Notes: generated by a model from the sequence alone, not told the origin. Numbered from the stretch's first letter, positions 9,439 to 19,078 are shown. The stretch: 64,000 bases of DNA from Desulfothermus sp964427155 (GCA_964427155.1 CAYRSC010000014.1:54300-118299), one strand, 5' to 3'. Made by a program: numbers and translations.

Positions 9439-9569
9439 GGCTGCTTATAGATAAAAGTATTTTTTAGGTTAAGGTTTTTTGTTTTGTTGGTTTCTTGTAA
9501 CCTATGGATTTAAAAGGAGAGTAGCCAGAAGGGAGTATTTAATGTATATGCCCCCATAAACTAAAATAG

Positions 9570-9641
9570 CAGGGGTGGGAGGATTCGAACCTCCGCATCA
9601 CGGGGCCAAAACCCGTTGCCTTGCCACTTGGCTACACCCCT
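9570..9641 (-). tRNA. tRNA-Gln (anticodon TTG)
   Basis: A complete 72-base cloverleaf on the minus strand: acceptor AGGGGTG / CACCCCT (7 pairs), D arm GCC...GGC, anticodon stem ACGGG / CCCGT with loop TTTTGGC giving anticodon TTG, T arm GGAGG-TTCGAAT-CCTCC, and discriminator G. The 3' CCA is not encoded (CTA follows). The first 10 bases overlap the 3' end of ispE, including its stop codon. It lies between ispE and prs, a gene order shared by many Desulfobacterota. Confidence 0.97.
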
Positions 9642-10492
9642 GTATTTATAAAGAAAGCAATTCCTCTGCCCTTCAGTTCCTCTAGCACCTCCCCTGGAAT
9701 TTGTCCAGAATATAGTGCCACCAGAGAAGACCCCGAACCGCTAAGTACACATGCCCTTGCCCCCCCTTTCATGACCCAGGACTTGAGTGTCCTCACAGTG
9801 GGGTGTTCTCTAAAGACCACAGACTCAAAGTCATTGGCCCAAAAACGAAAAGGCTTATTAATATCAAAGAGGTTATTTGTCAAGGAGTGGGGCCTGGTTG
9901 TTTCGCTGGTTTTGTCCCATTTTCTATATGCCCAGGAGGTGGAGATATCTATGGGGGGAGATATTACCAGGAAACAGGATTCCCTTATTTCAGGGGGAAT
10001 TGGAATGGGTATTATCCTTTCCCCTATCCCTGTTACATAGGCCGCAGAGTCAAAGAGGAAAAAGGGCACGTCTGCTCCGCACATCCCAGCTATCTTAATA
10101 ATGAGGTCAAAGGGGATCTCCCTGCCCCTCTTCTTTGAGCTGTTCCACAGATATTTCAATAGATGGGCGGCATCGGAGCTTCCTCCACCTAGGCCGGCCC
10201 CTACGGGGATATTTTTTTTCAGGACGATGTGTAGGGAGGGCCACAGTCCCGTGAGATTCCCAAAGTGTTCATATGCCCTGTATAGGATGTTGTGAGAAAT
10301 GAGTCCCTTTATATTGCACTCAAGGGTAAGACCCTTATCTCCTCCTTCATATATCTGGAGGGTGTCTGAGGGGGAGGGTAGAGGAAGGAAGATGCTCTCT
10401 ATCTCGTGATAGCCATCTTCCCTCCTTCTCCCTATCTTTAGATAGGTATTTACTTTACATGGGCATGTTAATACAGTGGGAGAGCTACCCAT
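9632..10492 (-). CDS. ispE: 4-diphosphocytidyl-2-C-methyl-D-erythritol kinase
   Basis: Phosphorylates CDP-methylerythritol in the non-mevalonate isoprenoid pathway. The 286-residue GHMP kinase shows the substrate motif PCKVNTYLKIGRRREDGYHEI, the ATP loop NIPVGAGLGGGSSDAAHLL and the C-terminal ACVLSGSGSSLVALY. The TAG stop at 9632-9634 lies inside the tRNA-Gln gene, so the last two residues (Gly-Val) are encoded by tRNA sequence. It starts 5 bases after the DegP stop and is probably cotranscribed with it. Confidence 0.96.
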   Translation of the reverse strand: MGSSPTVLTCPCKVNTYLKIGRRREDGYHEIESIFLPLPSPSDTLQIYEGGDKGLTLECNIKGLISHNILYRAYEHFGNLTGLWPSLHIVLKKNIPVGAGLGGGSSDAAHLLKYLWNSSKKRGREIPFDLIIKIAGMCGADVPFFLFDSAAYVTGIGERIIPIPIPPEIRESCFLVISPPIDISTSWAYRKWDKTSETTRPHSLTNNLFDINKPFRFWANDFESVVFREHPTVRTLKSWVMKGGARACVLSGSGSSLVALYSGQIPGEVLEELKGRGIAFFINTGV

Positions 10493-10497
10493 CTCTA

Positions 10498-11901
10498 TTA
10501 CTTGTTTGCTAGTGGGATGGGACGGAATATGTTCTCACCACGCCGTCTTATAAGAAGAAGTATAGCCCCTTTCTTTTTGGCCTCTTTTATTACTTCTCTT
10601 AGATCTTCCACGCTCTTTAGCCGCTTAAAGTTTGCCCTCAAGAGGATATCCCCCTGTTCAATATCTGCATCATCTGCCTTGGAACCACTTTTTACATCTA
10701 CTACTACCAGCCCATAGTCCTGCTCCAGGTGGAATCTTTTCATATCCTGAGGGGTGATGGGTCTGAGTTTCATCCCCAGGATATATCCTGCCTCTCCATA
10801 TCTATGACTTTCCAGTTTGGCCAGGTTGGTCTTTCTCTCTCCCAGCTTTACCCAGAAGTCCTTGAGTTCCCCTTTTCTCCATACGGTTATCTTTATCCTG
10901 GTCCCAGGGGCAAATCCCCCTATCTTTCTGGTGAGGTCCCGTGAATCCTGTACAGGTTTACCATTTACTGAGATAATCACATCTCCTACCTTTATACCTG
11001 CCCTGGAGGCGGGGTCGCCAGGGATGACAGAGGCCACTAACGCCCCTTTTGCCTCTGGTAGTCCCAGGGCCTTTGCGGTTTCTTCATCCACATCCTGTAT
11101 AGTGACCCCTAGCCAGCCCCTCTTTACCATCTTGTATTTTTTGAGCTGGGCGATGACCTGTTTTGCCATATTGCTTGGGATGGCAAAGCCTATTCCCTGC
11201 CCTGATGCCACGATCGCAGTATTTATCCCTATCACCTCTCCTTTCATATTTAAGAGGGGACCTCCGCTATTACCTGGATTTATAGAGGCATCAGTCTGGA
11301 GAAAGTCGTCATAGGGACCTGCACCAATCACCCTTCCCTTGGCACTTATTATGCCTGCGGTTACTGTATGGTCCAATCCAAAGGGGTTTCCAATGGCTAT
11401 CACCCAATCCCCTGGCCGCACCTTGTCAGAGTCTCCAAACTTGAGATAGGGTAGTTTTCTGTGGGCGTTTATCTTGAGCAGGGCGAGGTCTGTCTCCGGG
11501 TCTGTTCCAATGACCTTTGCCTTATAGATGTGTTTTCCTCCTTTAAGTATCACCTTTATCTTGTCCGCCTTGGAGATCACATGATAATTGGTAACGATGT
11601 AGCCATCTGGAGAGATAATGAACCCTGAACCAAGGGCGTATTCCTTCTTTTTTGTGGGTGGCAGGCTTTCAAAAAAACGATTGAAGAATTGTTCAAAGGG
11701 ATCATTTTTTCCAAAGGGAGAAAAGAAGCGCCTTAGACGCTGGGATACCTCTACCACCTTTACTGTACTTATATTTACCACTGCTGGACTTGCCTTTTCC
11801 GCAAGATCTGCAAAAGAGGGTAGAGATGAGATGTCCCTTGCCAGGGCCCTTCCCTGCAATATCCACAGGAAAGCCAGAAAGATTAAACATGTCCTTTTCA
11901 T
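10498..11901 (-). CDS. Periplasmic serine protease, DegP/HtrA (Do) family
   Basis: Protease and chaperone for misfolded envelope proteins. The 467-residue protein has a signal peptide (LIFLAFLWILQGRALA), a trypsin-like domain with the triad in TNYHVIS (His), DPETDLALLKI (Asp) and NPGNSGGPL (Ser), then two PDZ domains (LGLPEAKGALVASVIPGDPA near residue 277, and DYGLVVVDVKSGSKADDADI near residue 395). Length fits the Do family. A GGAGGTGG ribosome site precedes the ATG. Upstream of ispE on the same strand. Confidence 0.95.
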   Translation of the reverse strand: MKRTCLIFLAFLWILQGRALARDISSLPSFADLAEKASPAVVNISTVKVVEVSQRLRRFFSPFGKNDPFEQFFNRFFESLPPTKKKEYALGSGFIISPDGYIVTNYHVISKADKIKVILKGGKHIYKAKVIGTDPETDLALLKINAHRKLPYLKFGDSDKVRPGDWVIAIGNPFGLDHTVTAGIISAKGRVIGAGPYDDFLQTDASINPGNSGGPLLNMKGEVIGINTAIVASGQGIGFAIPSNMAKQVIAQLKKYKMVKRGWLGVTIQDVDEETAKALGLPEAKGALVASVIPGDPASRAGIKVGDVIISVNGKPVQDSRDLTRKIGGFAPGTRIKITVWRKGELKDFWVKLGERKTNLAKLESHRYGEAGYILGMKLRPITPQDMKRFHLEQDYGLVVVDVKSGSKADDADIEQGDILLRANFKRLKSVEDLREVIKEAKKKGAILLLIRRRGENIFRPIPLANK

Positions 11902-11931
11902 TGTTCCACCTCCTTGAACTAAAGTATTTCC

Positions 11932-12168
11932 TTATATATTTTCTGAAAAGAATTCCGTAATCACAGAACCATCCTTCTCCCGAGCCCTTACACCAAGATC
12001 CCTGGCCTGTCCTTTACAGACAAACTTTCCTTCTCTTAGATAGATGTATCCCCCTGCAAGCACCTTTGCATAAGGTATCTGTTCCCGCATCTCCTCATGA
12101 AGTATCCTCTCTGGGAAGATAATGGGGACCTCATTGCCGGAGAAATCTTCAAATATCAAATATTTCAT
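11932..12168 (-). CDS. Small protein of unknown function next to hypC
   Basis: A 78-residue acidic cytoplasmic protein (MKYLIFEDFSGNEVPIIFPE...) without signal peptide, membrane segment or cysteine pairs apart from one Cys. I do not recognise a family. It is preceded by a G-rich ribosome site, lies 22 bases after hypC and is probably cotranscribed with it, which suggests, but does not show, a link to hydrogenase assembly. Confidence 0.7.
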   Translation of the reverse strand: MKYLIFEDFSGNEVPIIFPERILHEEMREQIPYAKVLAGGYIYLREGKFVCKGQARDLGVRAREKDGSVITEFFSENI

Positions 12169-12190
12169 ATTCCTCCCCCCTCTCTACCTC

Positions 12191-12430
12191 TTAACCTGTT
12201 ATAATTTCACCTGATGCCCCCAATGCCTCCTTTAAGAGTCCTAGGGTCTCCAGGGCATCTTTTTCTTCTAATCTCCTGAGGGCAAATCCTGCGTGGATAA
12301 GGATATAATCTCCCTCCCTTACCTCTTCATCCATGAGAAGGAGAGATGCCTTGATAAGGGATTCTCCCACCCTGCAATATGCCATCTCACCCTCTATTTT
12401 TTCCACCTTAAGGGGTACCGCCAGACACAT
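12191..12430 (-). CDS. hypC: HypC/HybG/HupF family hydrogenase assembly chaperone
   Basis: HypC carries the Fe(CN)2CO unit to the large subunit of [NiFe] hydrogenases. The 79 residues begin MCLAVPLKVEKIEG, with the essential Cys2 after the initiator Met, followed by GDYILIHAGFALRRL. Length is typical. The likely client is the Mvh-type hydrogenase at 23602-26058. No other hyp genes are in the window. It follows the HAD gene by 8 bases. Confidence 0.95.
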   Translation of the reverse strand: MCLAVPLKVEKIEGEMAYCRVGESLIKASLLLMDEEVREGDYILIHAGFALRRLEEKDALETLGLLKEALGASGEIITG

Positions 12431-12438
12431 ATCTCCTC

Positions 12439-13110
12439 CTATATAAAGACTTTTTTATATAATTCCCTGATGTCCTCCACCACGATGTCAGGGTCACACC
12501 TCTCTATCTCTCTCCTGGATGATATCCCTGTTAAGACTGCTCCACTCCATGTGCCTGCCTTTTTTGCACATGTTATATCAATTGGGTGATCTCCCACATA
12601 TAGGGTATGCTCAGGCCCTATGCCCAGTTTTTCTACTGCAGAGAGTAAATGAGATGGATGGGGTTTTACCTCTTCCACCTCCTCCCGGGGGAGAAACACA
12701 TCCACCTCTTTTTCTATCTCTGGATAGACCTGTCTTACTGCAGGGGTGCAATTGCGGGTTATCACCCCCACCCCTATGGCTCTTTCCCTGAGTCTGTATA
12801 TTATCTCTCTACTATAGGGAAATAACCTCCCCCTTTTTGCCGCCCTCATCTCCATATCCACCAGTAACAGCCTGCACCTGGTGTTAAATTCCAGGGCAAG
12901 GTCCCTGTCCATCTCTGCTACCCTGGCGGTTAATATCTCTATGAATTCCAGTACAGGAGGGGCATTTTTAAGGAGCACCTCTCTGTCCTCCTCCAGGAAG
13001 ATGGCCCCTAGGGATGCTATTTTTCTCTTTATCTTATCAAAATCCAGGGTTAGTGTAGCTAGCGTCCCATCAAAGTCAAATATAATCCCTTTTAACTTTC
13101 CATTTAACAC
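12439..13110 (-). CDS. HAD family hydrolase (phosphoglycolate phosphatase-like)
   Basis: A 223-residue HAD-IA hydrolase. Motif I is IIFDFDGTLATLTLDFD, motif II lies in GVITRN, motif III is around KPHPSHLLSAVEKLG, and motif IV is LYVGDHPIDITCAKKAG. The substrate cannot be read from sequence. First gene of the minus-strand hypC run and divergent from fdhA across a 226-base gap. Confidence 0.85.
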   Translation of the reverse strand: MLNGKLKGIIFDFDGTLATLTLDFDKIKRKIASLGAIFLEEDREVLLKNAPPVLEFIEILTARVAEMDRDLALEFNTRCRLLLVDMEMRAAKRGRLFPYSREIIYRLRERAIGVGVITRNCTPAVRQVYPEIEKEVDVFLPREEVEEVKPHPSHLLSAVEKLGIGPEHTLYVGDHPIDITCAKKAGTWSGAVLTGISSRREIERCDPDIVVEDIRELYKKVFI

Positions 13111-13214
13111 CTCTTTTTTGCGCCTCCTTTAACGCCTTGCTTTTCCTCCTGTATCTATTCAGCACTAAAGGATGTATGCACACTTAGTCAATCCCCAAAA
13201 ATGCCTGCTCTACC

Positions 13215-13243
13215 TTGACAAGCTATTTCTTAAGGGGTTAAGA
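13215..13243 (+). promoter_or_regulatory. Possible promoter for the formate dehydrogenase operon
   Basis: In the 226-base divergent gap (13111-13336) a perfect -35 TTGACA at 13215-13220 is followed after 17 bases by TTAAGA, a weak -10. An AT-rich alternative (TATATAAA near 13288) lies closer to the gene. Nothing else recognisable is in the gap. Confidence 0.3.
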
Positions 13244-13336
13244 GTCAAGTAATCGGAAAAGGAGAGTATTTTTTGGCTAGAGGTATATAAAAAGGGGATA
13301 TTTTCATAAAAACAAAATTAAAAGGATGCGGTACAT

Positions 13337-16027
13337 ATGGGTTCAGAAAAAATTATTATAGATGGAAAAGAGTATGAGTTTAAACAGGGCGAGACCATAT
13401 TAGAGGTGGCCCGGCGGAATAATATATTTATTCCGACCCTGTGTTACTTAAAGGGGGCCACACCCACAGGGGCATGTCGGATATGTGTGGTGGAGGTGGA
13501 GGGTGCCAGAAATCTGGTGGCATCCTGTGCCATGCCTGCCTCTCCCAATATGGTGGTACACACTGAATCAGAAAGGGTGGTGCGTTCCAGGAAGCTCACC
13601 CTTCAACTCCTGCTCTCCTCAGGGAATCACAACTGTCTGCTGTGTCCAGCCAATGGAGATTGTAGGCTCCAGGAACTGGCCTACAGATATCAGGTGGAGG
13701 GATATCTCTTTCCCAGGAGGAGGACCCCCCATTCCATAGAGGATGTTAATCCCTTTATTGTTAGGGATTTTTCCAGGTGTATCCTCTGTGGAAGGTGCGT
13801 TCAGGCCTGTCAGGAGATCCAGGTAAATGAGGCCATAAGCTATGGATACAGGGGGATAAACAGTAAGATTGTAGCTGCAGGGGACAGTCCATTAAAGGAT
13901 TCTGATTGTGTATTTTGTGGGGAATGTGTCCAGGCATGTCCCACTGGTGCCCTTTTCCCAAAGGATTCTCATCTCAAACCCCGAAGCTGGGAACTTAAAA
14001 AGGTTAGGACCACCTGTACTTATTGTGGGGTGGGATGTCAGTTGTATCTTCATGTGAAGGACAACAGGGTCCATAAGGTTACAGGGGTGGAGGATGTTCC
14101 CCCCAATTATGGAAGTCTGTGTGTAAAGGGGCGTTTTGGGTTTGAGTTTATAAATTCTCCAGAACGGCTAACAAGGCCTCTTATAAAGGAAAATGGGGAA
14201 TTCAGGGAGGCATCTTGGGATGAGGCCCTTTCCTTGGTGGCAAAGAAGCTCTCAGAGATAAAAGATGCACATGGTGCAGATTCCATAGGGGTATTTACCT
14301 CTGCCAGACTTACCAATGAAGAGAATTATGTGATTCAAAAATTTACCAGGGCAGTTATTGGGACCAACAATATAGACCATTGTGCCCGTCTCTGACACTC
14401 TCCAACGGTGGCCGGTCTGGCCGCTGCCTTTGGAAGTGGAGCCATGACAAATACCATTGGAGATATAAGCAAGGCAGAGGTTATCCTGGTAACAGGTTCC
14501 AACACCACAGAAAATCATCCTGTAATATCTACTTATATAAAGAGGGCGGCAAAATTTGGAGGGGCAAAGCTCATTGTGGTTGACCCCAGACGGATTACCT
14601 TGACGCGCTATGCCCATAAGTGGCTTAGGCAGAGACCGGGTACAGATGTGGCCTGGATAAACGGGATGATTCACGTTATTATACAAGAGGGCCTCTATGA
14701 TAGGAAGTATGTGGAGGAGAGGACAGAGGGATTTGAAAAACTCAGGGAGTCAGTGAAGAAATATACCCCTGAGTATGTGGAAGATATAACTGGAATACCT
14801 GCATCTGACCTCATAGAGGTGGCACGACTATATGCCAGTGGAAGGCCCTCAACCATCTTATATACCATGGGGATCACCCAACACATCTGTGGCACTGACA
14901 ATGTAAAGGCCCTGGCCAACCTGGCCATGTTGTGTGGGAATATTGGAGTGGAAGGAGGAGGCCTGAACCCCCTGAGGGGACAGAACAATGTCCAGGGTGC
15001 CTGCGATATGGGAGGGCTTCCCAATGTATATTCTGGTTATCAAAAGGTGGAGGACCAAGGAGCCAGGGAGAAGATGCAAAGGGCATGGGGAGTGGATTCT
15101 CTCCCTGAGAGGCCAGGACTCAAGGCCACAGAAATGATACCCGCGGCCCTATCTGGTAATATAAAGGCCCTTTATATAATTGGTGAAAATCCTTTGATCT
15201 CTGACCCTGACACCTCTCATGTAAAAAAGGCACTGGAATCACTGGATTTTTTGGTGGTGCAGGACATCTTCTTAACTGAGACTGCAAGATTGGCAGATGT
15301 GGTCCTTCCCGCGGCCTGTTTTGCGGAAAAAGATGGTACCTTTACAAATACAGAGAGGCGCATCCAGCGTGTGAGAAAGGCAATAGAGCCTGTGGGAGAG
15401 GCCATGGAAGACTGGAAGATAATAGCTCATCTTGCTAACAAAATGGGGTTTGAGATGAGCTATGGCTGTGCTGAGGAGATAATGGAGGAGATTGCATCTG
15501 TAACCCCCTCTTATGGAGGAATAACCTATGAGAGGATAGAGGAGGTGGGACTCCACTGGCCGTGTCCCACCAGGGACCATCCTGGCATCCCTGTGCTTCA
15601 TCGGGAAGGGTTTGCCCGGGGTAAGGGGCTCTTTAACGTGGTGGAATATATACCCCCTGCGGAGCTACCTGACGAGGAATATCCCCTGCTCCTTAGCACA
15701 GGGAGACTTTTGTATCACTATCATACTGCCACTATGACCAGGAAGGTAGAGGGACTCAATGACCTGGCCCCGGAGTGTTTTGTGGAGATCTCACCAGGGG
15801 ATGCTGAATCCCACGGGATTTCAGATGGGGACAGGATAAGGATAAGCTCCAGGCGAGGATCTATTGAGGCAGTGGCAAGGGTCTCTCTAAGGGCCATTGA
15901 AGGTACCATATTTATCCCCTTTCATTTTGCAGAGGCCGCGGCCAATGTCCTTACCAACCCTGCACTGGACCCTGTCTCAGGGATACCCGAATATAAGGTA
16001 TGTGCAGTAAAGATAGAAGGAATATAA
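13337..16027 (+). CDS. fdhA: Selenocysteine formate dehydrogenase, NAD-linked type catalytic subunit (FdhA)
   Basis: Oxidises formate (or reduces CO2) at a Mo/W-bis-pterin centre. The product is 896 residues if TGA at 14393-14395 is read as selenocysteine 353, in DHCARL-Sec-HSPTVAGL, the exact active-site context of selenoprotein formate dehydrogenases. N-terminal NuoG-like [2Fe-2S] Cys lie at 36, 47, 50 and 64. Next come His98/Cys100/103/109, two ferredoxin clusters (148-158 and 191-201), the Mo-domain cluster (227, 230, 234, 262), and the molybdopterin-binding half. The start has ATG at 13337 after AAAAGGATG-like sequence. NuoE- and NuoF-like genes follow, so electrons go to NAD(P) and perhaps ferredoxin. 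The reading frame is otherwise intact. Confidence 0.95.
14393..14426 (+). promoter_or_regulatory. SECIS element and UGA selenocysteine codon in fdhA
   Basis: Directly after the TGA at 14393-14395, an 8-pair stem CGGTGGCC (14406-14413) / GGCCGCTG (14419-14426), with G-U pairs, closes the loop GGTCT. The loop begins 18 bases after the UGA, the same distance and the same GGUCU loop as in E. coli fdhF, which SelB recognises. Confidence 0.92.
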
Positions 16028-16064
16028 GTCTCTAACCTTTTTTAGAGTTTAAGGAGCGCTTATT

Positions 16065-16559
16065 ATGAGTCCTATTGTGAGACCAAAACATGAAGATATA
16101 TCCGATAAGATGTGGGATAAGGTAGATGAGATAATAGAGAAGTATCGTAACTTTACAGGGGGAATCACCCAGGCATTGAGGGAGGCTCAGGAGGTTGTAG
16201 GGTACCTCCCCATCCCCCTTATAAACTATATTGCGGACAGGATGAATATCTCCCGCAGTGATGCCTTTGGAGTGGCATCGTTTTATGCCCTGTTTTCATT
16301 GAAACCCAAGGGAAGACATCTTATCAGGGTCTGTCTTGGGACCGCATGTTATGTAAAGGGGATAAAGGATGTTTTAACTCGCATTCACCAGGAATATGGT
16401 TTGGAAGTGGGAGATACCACAGAGGACAGGAGGTTCTCCCTGGAAGGTGTAAGATGCCTTGGTGCCTGTGGGTTTGCTCCGGTGATGGTGGTGGATGGAA
16501 AGACCTATGGGACAGTAACCGCTGATAAGGTGATTGAGATACTGGAGAATTATAAGTAA
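16065..16559 (+). CDS. NuoE-like [2Fe-2S] subunit of the formate dehydrogenase complex
   Basis: A 164-residue thioredoxin-like ferredoxin homologous to NuoE/HndA. Visible motifs are ITQALREAQEVVGYLP and the cluster cysteines in CLGTACYVKG (C-x4-C) and CLGACGFAP (C-x3-C). It passes electrons between the flavin site of the next gene and the Fe-S chain of FdhA. It starts 37 bases after fdhA. The spacer holds a small CTCTAA/TTAGAG inverted repeat and a TAAGGAG ribosome site. Confidence 0.93.
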   Translation: MSPIVRPKHEDISDKMWDKVDEIIEKYRNFTGGITQALREAQEVVGYLPIPLINYIADRMNISRSDAFGVASFYALFSLKPKGRHLIRVCLGTACYVKGIKDVLTRIHQEYGLEVGDTTEDRRFSLEGVRCLGACGFAPVMVVDGKTYGTVTADKVIEILENYK

Positions 16560-16587
16560 AATAAAAAAATCAAGGAAGGTTAGAGAG

Positions 16588-18435
16588 ATGAGTAAAGTAA
16601 CAGTTCAGGATTTAAAGAAGATAAAAGAGAAATATTCAGAGTTCCTCTCCTTCTCTGATAAAAGATATATTATGCTGTGTGGAGATACGGGATGCAGGGC
16701 TATGGGGTGTCATGAGATAAAACATGCCCTGGAGCAGGAGATAGAGAAACGGGGGCTAACAGATAAGGTGGCGATAGTGGAGACTGGATGTAATGGTTTT
16801 TGTGCCAATGGTCCAATTGTGGTTATTCAACCAGAGGATATCTTTTATCAGAAGTTTAGTGTAGAGGATGTGGAAGAGTTTGTGGAGTGTGAATTTGTAA
16901 AAGGGGAGAGACTGGAGAGGCTCTTATATAAGGACCCTGTGTCCAAAAAACGGATAGCCAATCACAAAGAGATTCCATTTTTTTCTAAACAACTCATGAG
17001 GGTACGTAAAAATAGGGGGTTGATAGATCCGGAAAACATAGAGCACTATATTGCACGGGACGGTTATCTTGGATGTGCTAGGGCCCTTTTTGAGATGAGT
17101 CCTGAGGACATTATAGAGGAGATGAAACAATCTGGCCTCAGGGGAAGGGGTGGAGCTGGTTTCCCCACCTATTTAAAGTGGCAGTTTGCCAAGGATGCTC
17201 CAGGAGATATAAAGTATGTGTTATGCAATGCCGATGAGGGGGACCCTGGGGCCTTTATGGACAGGAGTATTTTAGAGGGGGATCCTCATGCGGTTTTAGA
17301 GGGAATGATAATTGCCGCCAAGGCCATTGGCTCCAACAGGGGATATATATATTGCAGGGCAGAGTATCCCCTGGCGATTCACAGGCTTCAGATAGCCATC
17401 TCCCAGGCAAAGGAGTATGGACTGTTGGGAGATGACATACTTGGGAGCGGTTTTTCTTTTAATCTTGATATATATCATGGTGCAGGTGCCTTTGTGTGCG
17501 GAGAGGAGACCGCCCTTATGATGTCCATTGAGGGTAAACGGGGTATGCCCAGGCCAAGACCTCCTTTTCCCGCCCATAAGGGGCTGTGGAACAAGCCCAC
17601 TATCTTAAATAATGTGGAGACCTTTGCAAATGTGCCCCAGATAATCCTCAAGGGAGGTAAGTGGTATAGTAGTGTGGGGACCGAATCCAGCAAGGGGACA
17701 AAGGTCTTTGCCCTTTCCGGTGATATAAATAACATCGGGCTTGTGGAGGTGCCAATGGGAACCTCCCTCAGGACCCTTATCTTTGATATTGGAGGGGGTA
17801 TCCCCAAGAAGAGGAAGTTTAAGGCCGTACAGCTTGGGGGTCCCTCAGGGGGATGTGTCCCTGAGCAGTATCTGGACCTGCCTGTGGACTATGAAGCAAT
17901 AGTAAAGGCAGGTGCCATTATGGGCTCCGGCGGCGTAGTGGTGATGGATAATCGCACGTGTATGGTGGATATGGCACGTTTTTTTCTGGATTTTTGTCAG
18001 GATGAGTCCTGTGGAAAGTGTACTCCATGCAGAGAGGGCACCAAGAGGATGCTGGAGATATTGGAGAGGATAACCCATGGTGAGGGAGAGATGGAGGATA
18101 TTGATAGGCTGGAAGAGCTTGCAGAGATGATAAAGGATACCTCTCTATGTGGTCTGGGACAGACTGCTCCAAATCCAGTGCTCTCCACCCTGAGATACTT
18201 TAGGCATGAGTATGAGGCCCATATAAAGGAAAAGAGATGTCCTGCCAAAAAATGCGTTGCCCTTTTAAAGTTTGAAGTGGACCCAGAAAAGTGTAAAAGC
18301 TGTGGCCTATGTTATAAGAGCTGTCCTGCAGGGGCAATTGAGTGGAAGAAGAAGGAACCTGCGGTAATAAATAAGGACAAGTGCGTAAAGTGTCTTACCT
18401 GTTATGACAAGTGTCGCTTTGACGCCATTGATTAA
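16588..18435 (+). CDS. NuoF-like NADH-binding flavoprotein subunit (HndC/HylB type)
   Basis: A 615-residue subunit with the NAD(P)H and FMN sites. Order of domains: N-terminal thioredoxin-like [2Fe-2S] (CGDTGCRAMGC and ETGCNGFCANGP), the FMN/NADH core with GLRGRGGAGFPT and NADEGDPGAFMDR, the SLBB domain, the N3-type [4Fe-4S] CGKCTPCREGT, and a C-terminal two-cluster ferredoxin (CKSCGLCYKSCP and CVKCLTCYDKC). This extended layout is that of soluble NAD-coupled and electron-bifurcating hydrogenases and formate dehydrogenases; bifurcation is possible but not shown. ATG at 16588 is chosen by comparison with family starts; an earlier in-frame start would overlap the previous gene. A terminator follows. 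Confidence 0.92.
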   Translation: MSKVTVQDLKKIKEKYSEFLSFSDKRYIMLCGDTGCRAMGCHEIKHALEQEIEKRGLTDKVAIVETGCNGFCANGPIVVIQPEDIFYQKFSVEDVEEFVECEFVKGERLERLLYKDPVSKKRIANHKEIPFFSKQLMRVRKNRGLIDPENIEHYIARDGYLGCARALFEMSPEDIIEEMKQSGLRGRGGAGFPTYLKWQFAKDAPGDIKYVLCNADEGDPGAFMDRSILEGDPHAVLEGMIIAAKAIGSNRGYIYCRAEYPLAIHRLQIAISQAKEYGLLGDDILGSGFSFNLDIYHGAGAFVCGEETALMMSIEGKRGMPRPRPPFPAHKGLWNKPTILNNVETFANVPQIILKGGKWYSSVGTESSKGTKVFALSGDINNIGLVEVPMGTSLRTLIFDIGGGIPKKRKFKAVQLGGPSGGCVPEQYLDLPVDYEAIVKAGAIMGSGGVVVMDNRTCMVDMARFFLDFCQDESCGKCTPCREGTKRMLEILERITHGEGEMEDIDRLEELAEMIKDTSLCGLGQTAPNPVLSTLRYFRHEYEAHIKEKRCPAKKCVALLKFEVDPEKCKSCGLCYKSCPAGAIEWKKKEPAVINKDKCVKCLTCYDKCRFDAID

Positions 18436-18445
18436 TAATCTCTGG

Positions 18446-18479
18446 GGAGGGGGAAATTGAATCCCCCTCCAATCTTTTT
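18446..18479 (+). terminator. Intrinsic terminator of the formate dehydrogenase operon
   Basis: Perfect 8-pair stem GGAGGGGG / CCCCCTCC with a 9-base loop, followed by ATC and TTTTT. It lies 10 bases after the last operon stop. Confidence 0.88.
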
Positions 18480-18541
18480 GTCTCCCCGCCCTTTTTTGTC
18501 TCAAAACAAGTTGTTGTGGTTTTATCCATAGGGGAAGTGGT

Positions 18542-19078
18542 GTGAGTAAATTGAGCAGACCTAGAGATGTGCAACCTGTCCTATCTATATTGAGTAGCAG
18601 GTGGGATAGGATATGGCCCTGTATAAGGGGTGATATAGAGGAGATATTTGGCTCCATAGAGTATATCTCGGAGGAGATTCCCTTTGTGGAGACCTCTTAT
18701 TATGATAGAGAGCTTGGGGTTCCTATTTATCGGAGGGTATTTTCTTTTGAGTCCCTTGTGCCTCCAGATAGCTTGGTAGAATTAAAGATAAAGACAAATG
18801 CCCTTGAAGAGGAGTTCTCAGATGCACAGGGGAGAAGGCTGTTTAACCTTGATCCAGGCATCCTCTCTCTGGAGCGGTTCGTGCTTGCCACGGGAAAGGA
18901 ATATACCCACAGGATATATCTTGGAAGGGGGGTATGGGCGGACCTTACCCTTATCTTTCAAAAGGGTAACTGGGTCTCTCTCCCCTGGACATATCCTGAC
19001 TATGGAGGGAAGAGACTCAAGGAGATACTATTTTCCATAAGGGAGCGATATAAAGAGAAATTGAGGAAATTGAGATGA
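18542..19078 (+). CDS. DUF4416 family protein
   Basis: A 178-residue cytoplasmic protein of the DUF4416 family, common in Desulfobacterota, function unknown. Recognisable segments are YYDRELGVPIYRRVFSFE, LVELKIKTNALE, FNLDPGILSLERFVLATGK, HRIYLGRGVWADLTL and the C-terminal WTYPDYGG. The start is GTG at 18542 with GGGGAAGTGG upstream. The stop overlaps the yicC start as ATGA, so the two are probably translationally coupled. Confidence 0.85.
   Translation: MSKLSRPRDVQPVLSILSSRWDRIWPCIRGDIEEIFGSIEYISEEIPFVETSYYDRELGVPIYRRVFSFESLVPPDSLVELKIKTNALEEEFSDAQGRRLFNLDPGILSLERFVLATGKEYTHRIYLGRGVWADLTLIFQKGNWVSLPWTYPDYGGKRLKEILFSIRERYKEKLRKLR

Noticed and set aside
14393..14407. Apparent nonsense mutation splitting the formate dehydrogenase gene
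   Set aside because: The TGA sits in the exact selenocysteine context with a matching SECIS hairpin, so the gene is intact.
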